From contig CM055754.1 in assembly GCA_029465975.1 (NCBI GenBank), positions 7,243,764 to 7,307,763 on the forward strand: 64,000 bases of DNA, read 5' to 3'. The position numbers and the translations under genes are program-made. The notes under the pieces were generated by a model. That model had not been told where the DNA came from. It did not search any database and saw only the letters and a program-made list of their open reading frames with translations. Positions 57,082 through 64,000 of this stretch are shown here, piece by piece. The stretch comes from Dallia pectoralis (lineage: Eukaryota; Chordata; Actinopteri; Esociformes; Umbridae). Position 1 is the stretch's first letter; each line of letters begins with the position of its first letter.

Positions 57082-60000
57082 CTATGTACGATGCCGTGTC
57101 CATCTGTGTAGCACGCCAGCTATATCCTCGCATTTACACAGAAGAAATCGTGGAACTCAATCCAGCTGAACAGTTTGTGTATTGGCAGGAAATGGGAAAT
57201 GGCAGATTCTCTGAGAAACCATTTCTCTTATCAGACCTCTGACACAGACAGCGATTGTGTTGTAGATTCATGTTTTCCATCAGAGCGTATCTCAAGACAA
57301 ATTTCACAACCCAATGGGTGTTTTGCCAAACATGTTTCAACTAGGAGAATGTGTTTTTAAACCCGTGCTCTGCTAGAGTACACCAGAAAGCTTTCTCTGT
57401 AGGAAGTCAAGCCAACCTTGCATTTAAGAGCAGAGCGTTTATAGAGCGAAGCTGAACTACAAAGAATATTTCTAGATTCACGCAGATTGCCTGGAGGTTT
57501 CGGTGGGGGTCTTTCCCCCTTAAAAATATGGGAGACAGGCAAACTCCTAAAAGTCAATGACGGGAAGTTTATAAACATTTTATTTGAAGAAAACGCTAGG
57601 AAGTCTAATCTCTGTGTTCGATTTGTGTCTGAATTATCCGATTGTCTGTCTTCTTATTAGCCGTTCGCCTTAAGCATTCCTCTCACCCACACATCCGGTC
57701 TAGTCTTCATCAGTGATGTTTGTGTCACCTCGAATGTAGACATCTGACATCTAAATTCACTGCCACTATTTCTACTCGTGTACCACGCCTCCTATACTAA
57801 CGGCTCCCCTCCCAAGTTAATTGCACAACGGCCCAGTCACCCTCCTCCATCCACCTGATTTTCCTCATAATTTAGCTATTCCATAGTTCTATGGGAACTG
57901 GTCAATAGCAGTGCCCTACTGTTAGGCCGCAATTTGGGACACGTCTCATATCTGCCTGGTTTCATAAATCACTATGCAAGGGAGAAATGTCTCATTTTCC
58001 GAACACTATATAAGTTGATTAAGACAATCTTTCACTTAGTGACAGTTCGGATAGCTTTCATTGCGATCAACACTCCCAGAATATTAATGTTGGTCGACAA
58101 GCAGTCAAGATGAAAGATTTGCAATTGTTTTGTCGGGTAAATATATGCACTACCTTTAAGTGTTTTTAAATTTAAGTCTGACAGATTTCATATCGTTCAC
58201 ACAGGGCTATGAAAAATGTAGTCGTGAACGCGTTGACAGACGCAGATGTGATGGGTTTTTTTCATAGTACACGGCAGAACCAGTAGGTCTCTACTTTACG
58301 AAAACCGGAGAGAACTGGGTTGCTCGTTTGAACGCACGTATGGTATCCCTATTGGCTTGGCATATCCTGTATCTGCCACAGATTATATTTGCTCTGTTAT
58401 GTTACAATGCTTTGACAAGTCGCACCGCGAGTCACACTTGGAAACCCTTAGCTGTTTACTGGGAGAGTCGGAATGAAGTTTATCCAGTGATCAGCGGGCG
58501 TTCGGCTCTAAATTCCCAGCTGCCAGGGGACTGATGTTCTGTGTTGGTTTGACTCTCTTTCTCCTGTGCGAGTATAACGAGTGGTAATGGTTTCAAATGT
58601 ATTCCAATGATTTGTTTATGATGTGCATTTGTCAATGGTATAAGAAAAATATAAACTTCAATCAACCCCTGTGCTTGTGGAAGCTTTGAGTTCACAGATA
58701 AAATAAATTGCTGTCACATTTGGTTGATAAAAAAACAATCACACATGACGGGCTATGAATCCGAGGGAAAATGAAGGCTTAAAGAGTATTCTGCAAGCGT
58801 TAAAGATAAAAAAAGGTGAGTGTGTGTCTGTCTGTGTGTTACAAAATTCTATCATAGTGTTTAGATATGCCAGTAGGCTCGGTCGGATCAATAATCAGAA
58901 TGCCGCGTAACACCATCCAGGTACTGCCAAGGAAAAGGCGCTCCCTCAGCTCAGCGTTCAAACAGGAAGAAGACTTATGATAGAAGCCACAGAGAGGCCT
59001 GAGGGAAGAAGCTAGAGAGTTCAGATAATCACTCTCTCTCCCTCAAAGAGACTCAGCTCTCCCAGGTCGATGCCACGTTCACACTTTTAGAGTGAGCACA
59101 GGGTGAAACAGCTGCACATGTGTTGTCTGTTTCCATTCGGTTCCTGTGTTCATTTCAGATGTTTTTAAGTTGTAATAGAGAATAGTTGTCTTTTTTCTGT
59201 TATATCTGTTTATGTTTATGTCGTTCAGGGTCATCAAGGCACTCTCACTAGAACCCCATGGTGGTGCCAATCCATCTGTCAGTTGGTGACCTTTTAAGGT
59301 GATCATGACCTCACATCCTTTTTGTACTAAAAATCGTTTTTTAAGTCAACATTTATCTCTTTTTACAGGTGTGTTATATGTAAGTGTCTAATATTTGTTT
59401 CAAAATAATATTTTATATATGAGGTTATGCAAGGCATTCAATGTTTCTATGAATCATCTATTGGGCAACATATGTGATTAAAGTGAACCTGAATCTTAGG
59501 TTATTGTGTCTGTTTCAAATAACAGCATGGGTCCTGTTATGACTGGCCAAAAAACAAGTAAAGTAAATTAAACTGGAAGCACAAGAATAGATTTCTGTCA
59601 AATAGCAGGTATGATGTAATTTCGATACACATTAGGCGAGCTCTAAAGCCTAATTGCTGAAACAGGCCAAATTATTTTTGATTAACAATACGATTATTTA
59701 ATATAATGTATTAACGCTTTTCCTTTTGAACACAAATTTAGGAAAATACCAACTGGCCTAATTGAATAGCATTAGTAGTATTGTTTTTGAAATACTGGGA
59801 AAATATATTTTACTTAGTTATTTCTTATGGACATCCATGTTTTACATTTTAAGAATTTAGCAATAAAAAACCAGCCCACAGTTCTCTCCTCATTATTTCG
59901 ACCACTTTTGCAAGAAAACAAGTTTTCCTGTTTTATCGGTTTCTTTAGATCATCCCTGGAATTTTTCTAATGCACAAACGCCGCTCAATTGTTAAATATG

Positions 60001-63000
60001 GTTAACTACATATGGATGAAGATACACTGAACAGTCTATCAACATTTTAGACCCATATAAAATGGGAGCTTTAAAAGATGGATATTTATCCGGGTGGATA
60101 TTGACTTTTGGTCTAACACTTTGGAAGCAACTTTGGAACAAGATCGACGTTTAGGTATAAATCTTGTTGCACCAAAAATAAAACTTACATTGTTAATCAT
60201 AATTAATGTAAATGCTTCTTCAATAAATATTTGTAAAATTAGATTAATTAGAGATTCATTCTAAACTGTCCCTTCAGATATTTTAAATGTATCAAGTTGG
60301 CACCATATCTGCAGTGGAAAAAACCCTGTAGATGTTTACGATAATAACACGTTTTCAATAGAAACCACTTCTCCTAGCAGTTGCAAATAAAGAATTTGGC
60401 TCAGGCATCTACTATACTTCAAACTTAACTTACATGTTAATCAAAACAAACACAATGTGTCCCATTTCCTTGAGGCAAACTTTGTTTGCCTGTCTTCTGC
60501 CCTCGTGCTCGTGCTCGTTCTTGTTATGAATACATTTGAAACTAGAATTATCCATTCATCTGCATTTTTTATAGCCCACACTATCTTAGCAGGGACAAAC
60601 GCAAAAAAAAAACCCATGGTTTCAGCTGCTTTATTTGGAACAGGATGCATTCTGGTAAGACACACAAACCCTCCTAAGAGCAGACAGAGGGATCCTGTAG
60701 TGCAGCTGGGAAAATGAATTATGTATTTTCGGATTGGAAGGAATCAAACCTAAACTAAAATAAATTCTGAACACAAGGTGAAAACTGAACAAAGAGGAAA
60801 CCGGGAGAGCACATTCTGTGTGTGTGTCATTTGATACACCCAGATCTGAGGGCTGTAGAGAGGACAATTGGCTGCAGGACCCTCTAGTTGGCATCCCCGT
60901 TAATTGCAATGTCACTATTCTTCCCTCAATTCCCAGGGTTTATCTTCAAGCTCACAGGTCTTACTGCGGCTTGTTACTGGACAGCTAGGATGTTGAAGTT
61001 ACTGGGTGGGATTTAGGAATCTGCGCATTCGCCTTTTTAAAATGTTTAAATATACATATTAATACCCATTTATATTATGAAGAATTTAATTAGCAAGAGC
61101 TTAGAAATAACATTTGTCTATTATTAACCTACAATTTAATTATTGGGTTGGTCAACCAACAATGTCTAGATTCAAACTATGGTTAAAATGAGATCTTGGA
61201 TGCCAACAACAGACTCTGGCTGTGGATGAGTTTGAGGCGGGGGGTATTATATTTTTTTGAATAGCAGTAGCTTTAGAGAATGTTTTCTTTCAAAAGCCAC
61301 CAGAGCGAAGCGTTCATCTGAAAGCAGTGCACGGACCACCTGTTGTCCACAGGGCTCCGCTTGTTCTGTTCAACCCTCGTGAGAGGCACTCAGAGCAGGT
61401 CAAACTGCAGAGGATGACAACGGAGACAAAACCATTCACCGGGATCCAGTGACCGGAACTGGATCATTTGAAGATGTGGCTGAACTAGATAAGATAATCA
61501 ACTGACATCTCTCCGTCGATAAAACAAACACATTGTTGGGCTCCTCACAATTCTGTCGCAAATGACAAGAAGCGTTGCCCTGTGAGATCAATAGCCGGTA
61601 GAGCAGTAATTATGCATATTACTAAAATAGTTTTATTTTTATTTAAGCGGGAGATTTTTCTTAAATTCTACCTTTGGTGATACAACTGATACATTTCACA
61701 GACAAGACGGTTTGATGAGTATTTGGAAAATTAGGACAATTTAATTGTGCTTATTTAATTGTCCTTAAATGTGACTATGGCCGCATAGTCAGATTTAATA
61801 GTGATGAACACTCCTACAACCATACTCAACGAAGAAGTACAACTGACTTTCCATATAGCGTGCCAAAAAGGAATTCAAAAATTCTAGTAGTGATTGGAAG
61901 GCATTTGTGTGGCGAAGTAGAAAGGGACAGCGTGATGGCTTGGACGTGACAGTACGACCGCCATGGGAAAACGACAATCGTTATGAACTTCAAAGAGCAC
62001 GCAGAAACACAGAGGATCTTTCTTTTTAATTATTTACAGCCTTTAACAAAAGAGCTACTTTTCCACTTCATTATCTACGCGAGAGCAGACAGGGCCAACT
62101 ACTTTATCTTACGTTTCTACAGTCCCCACAACCACATATGGAAACCTTTTTATTAAAATAAGAAACCAAACAACAGTGGAGCATGATGTCTGAAGCATCC
62201 CATGGGCTAAAGTAACCAGCAGATGTTTTGCACAAACAAAAGTCATACTTTATTTCTCTCATGTTGTTTTATCTCAGTCATTTCAAACGTACTGCCTAGA
62301 TTCAACTGTTATTGATGACCTATGCCATAATGCCTTGACTAATTAGCATTTCTATTACACAAGCTTTTATAGTGTTTAGGAATCCAATTTGAGGATGGTG
62401 ATGACGATAATTTAACTTTAAAGGAAAATACATTTTCATTTAAGATTTCCGTTTTATGTTAGCGGATTTTTTTTTACATAAAGTTAATGCACATATTCAA
62501 AATAGCTAGGTGGTACCTTCACCCAACCCAGTGGGAGTAGAACCCCTCTCAAAGTGAAGTAGCAGTGGCAGTTCGAGGAGAAACAGGACAACAACGAATA
62601 AGACAGATTTGAACCAGACACAAATCTCTCCACGTCACCAAATCGGAGTGGCCTGCAATAGTAGATGTGATCCAATTGTGTGCTGGGCCTGTGACCCTCA
62701 TTCATGCCAGGCTGGAGAGAGAAGGATCTGTGTCAAAGGCAGGACATAGACGTAAGAGAACGGAGTTAGCTGGGCCAGAGCAAAGCCTCTGTTACACAAA
62801 GGAAAGCGCGTTTCGGTTGAGTGGGCTATCTTAAAGCCTGACCAGTTTGGGTCCACGAGATTGTTCAGAGAGAAATAAGAGGACAGTTCCTCGGAGAGAT
62901 GACCCTCAAGTGTTTTGGAAGGAAAGAGAGAAGGGGTGCGTGTCTGTGGTTTCGTCTGAAGGGGTTGAAGTGGTGGTTTCTTCGGCGATCGGAGCTCCTC

Positions 63001-64000
63001 GGGCCAAGTGAGATGGGATAGAAATGTATAGAAGTTATTTGATGAGCGACTCGAGAGAAGGTATCAGGGTGTGATCTGGAAAAGTAAAGAGATAATAAGT
63101 TTGTCAGGTTGCCCATGCTTTATTGCCGCTGAATTCTATGGCTGCATAGTCATCTTCATTATGAGAAAGACTGGGGGCTGAAGAGACCTTAGCCCACTCA
63201 GTTTTAGTTTTATGTCCCTATATTAAAACAGTGAAGTAGAAATGATGATTGGTGCAGAATCCGTAGGCACAGTTGTTATGAGAGTGTACCTTGGGAGTGT
63301 GATTATTTCAGAAGGACAGCTGTACCGGCTGTATTTACATTGTTTTAAATAGATATCGTCTATATTGCCAATATAATCTTATTCGTTTGTTCACCGTCTC
63401 TGTTGCAGAGCTGAGGGGTTTACGTTTTAAGACACCTTGTCGCCTCAAAATCACTTCGTGTTCTCAGCTTTTTAACTTTCTTCCTTCGGGTTGGGTGATG
63501 ACAAGCGTTAATAAGACGATAATTCAGACCTATTTCGAAGCCAGAACGGAAGAACAAGGTCCCTCAGTCACTGTGGCCCGACGCCAGGCCTGGATCCAAT
63601 AGGTTGAGGGAACGAGGCGCTGATGTCGTAAACCTTTTTAAAGTGGCAGACAAAGTAATCCACAAAGAGGAAATATGGAGAGGTTAGCGGAAGAAGCTGA
63701 AATCTGGAGTGGAAAGTGGCTTTATCAACAGATAGAGAGCAAACAGAATGGACTGAGCAGATAACGGGTCAATGGGACGTTTTGTTTGCCTCCATTTACG
63801 TTCAGCGGTACTCAGTCCACTTCTGCGAGCTTGCAGTGAGTCACTTTGCCGCGGAGCGCGAGGGAAGGGCTGAGACGGCCGAGAGGAATGAGGACAGTGA
63901 GAGTCACAAATGTGGTAAATTAGGGGAGTTGGGTGAACTCAGCCTTGTTGACAGCAGATCGACAGGTCCGAATACTGCCAGAGACGAGGTGTTTCACCAA
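57080..64000. other. Unique AT-rich region, no gene identified
   Basis: Nearly 7 kb with no transposon, array or RNA gene that I can recognise. The frame just after the GT run (57085-57239, '...RIYTEEIVELNPAEQF') reads like protein but lacks a partner exon or splice donor. The 63387-63602 plus frame has no motif. The last 1.5 kb is somewhat GC-richer. Confidence 0.45.

Noticed and set aside
57015..57242. 75-codon plus-strand ORF after the GT microsatellite
   Set aside because: The first part is repeat. The remainder reads like protein but has no donor site or partner exon that I could support.

Overview
The window reads as a repeat-rich, gene-poor stretch of vertebrate nuclear DNA, almost certainly from a teleost fish. 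It has AT-rich unique sequence, GT and AT microsatellites, relics of the Rex1/L2-like LINEs and Tc1-like transposons common in fish, tRNA-derived SINEs, Ty3/Gypsy-style LTRs and long minisatellites. Some repeat sequences (a SINE tail, Tc1 ends, a LINE 3' tail) resemble ones I know from salmonids and pike, so a protacanthopterygian is my best guess. That placement rests on memory and is low confidence. I see no host gene, rRNA, functional tRNA, CRISPR array or prokaryotic feature.

Layout. 1-14.7 kb: AT-rich sequence with six pieces of one LINE group (1-545 minus, 3000-3965 minus, 5110-5548 plus in two segments, 9455-9985 plus, 11986-12325 plus), a Tc1-like transposase relic (6600-7125 minus), a decayed tRNA-SINE (8575-8695), microsatellites and a small 21-bp tandem repeat. 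14746-18184: the best-preserved element, a 3.4-kb LTR retroelement with two nearly identical 429-bp LTRs. It lacks recognisable gag or pol and instead carries one 839-codon open frame made largely of GATGGC-type tandem repeats. 18.2-36.4 kb: mostly unique AT-rich DNA with a Tc1 scar, an (AT)n tract, a two-headed tRNA-Ala-like SINE, two copies of a LINE tail, a LINE copy split by a 121-bp insertion, and a LINE endonuclease fragment.

36.4-54.2 kb: a zone of LTR insertion and tandem-repeat growth. It holds three apparent solo LTRs (36447-36772, 47306-47799, 51343-51560), two of them with perfect 5-bp target duplications. It also holds large minisatellites of 41 bp (39752-40490), 37 bp (43163-44738) and 28 bp (51584-53833). 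The 28-bp array sits inside a Tc1-like relic, 23 bp from a solo LTR. 54.2-64 kb: unique-looking AT-rich sequence with one long GT microsatellite.

The parts do not form a pathway. The history visible is of insertion, nesting, LTR-LTR recombination and tandem amplification. The item most deserving follow-up is the 14.7-18.2 kb retroelement: young by its LTRs, without recognised gag or pol, and carrying a repeat that is open in several frames and full of YY1-like and CRE-half-site-like motifs.
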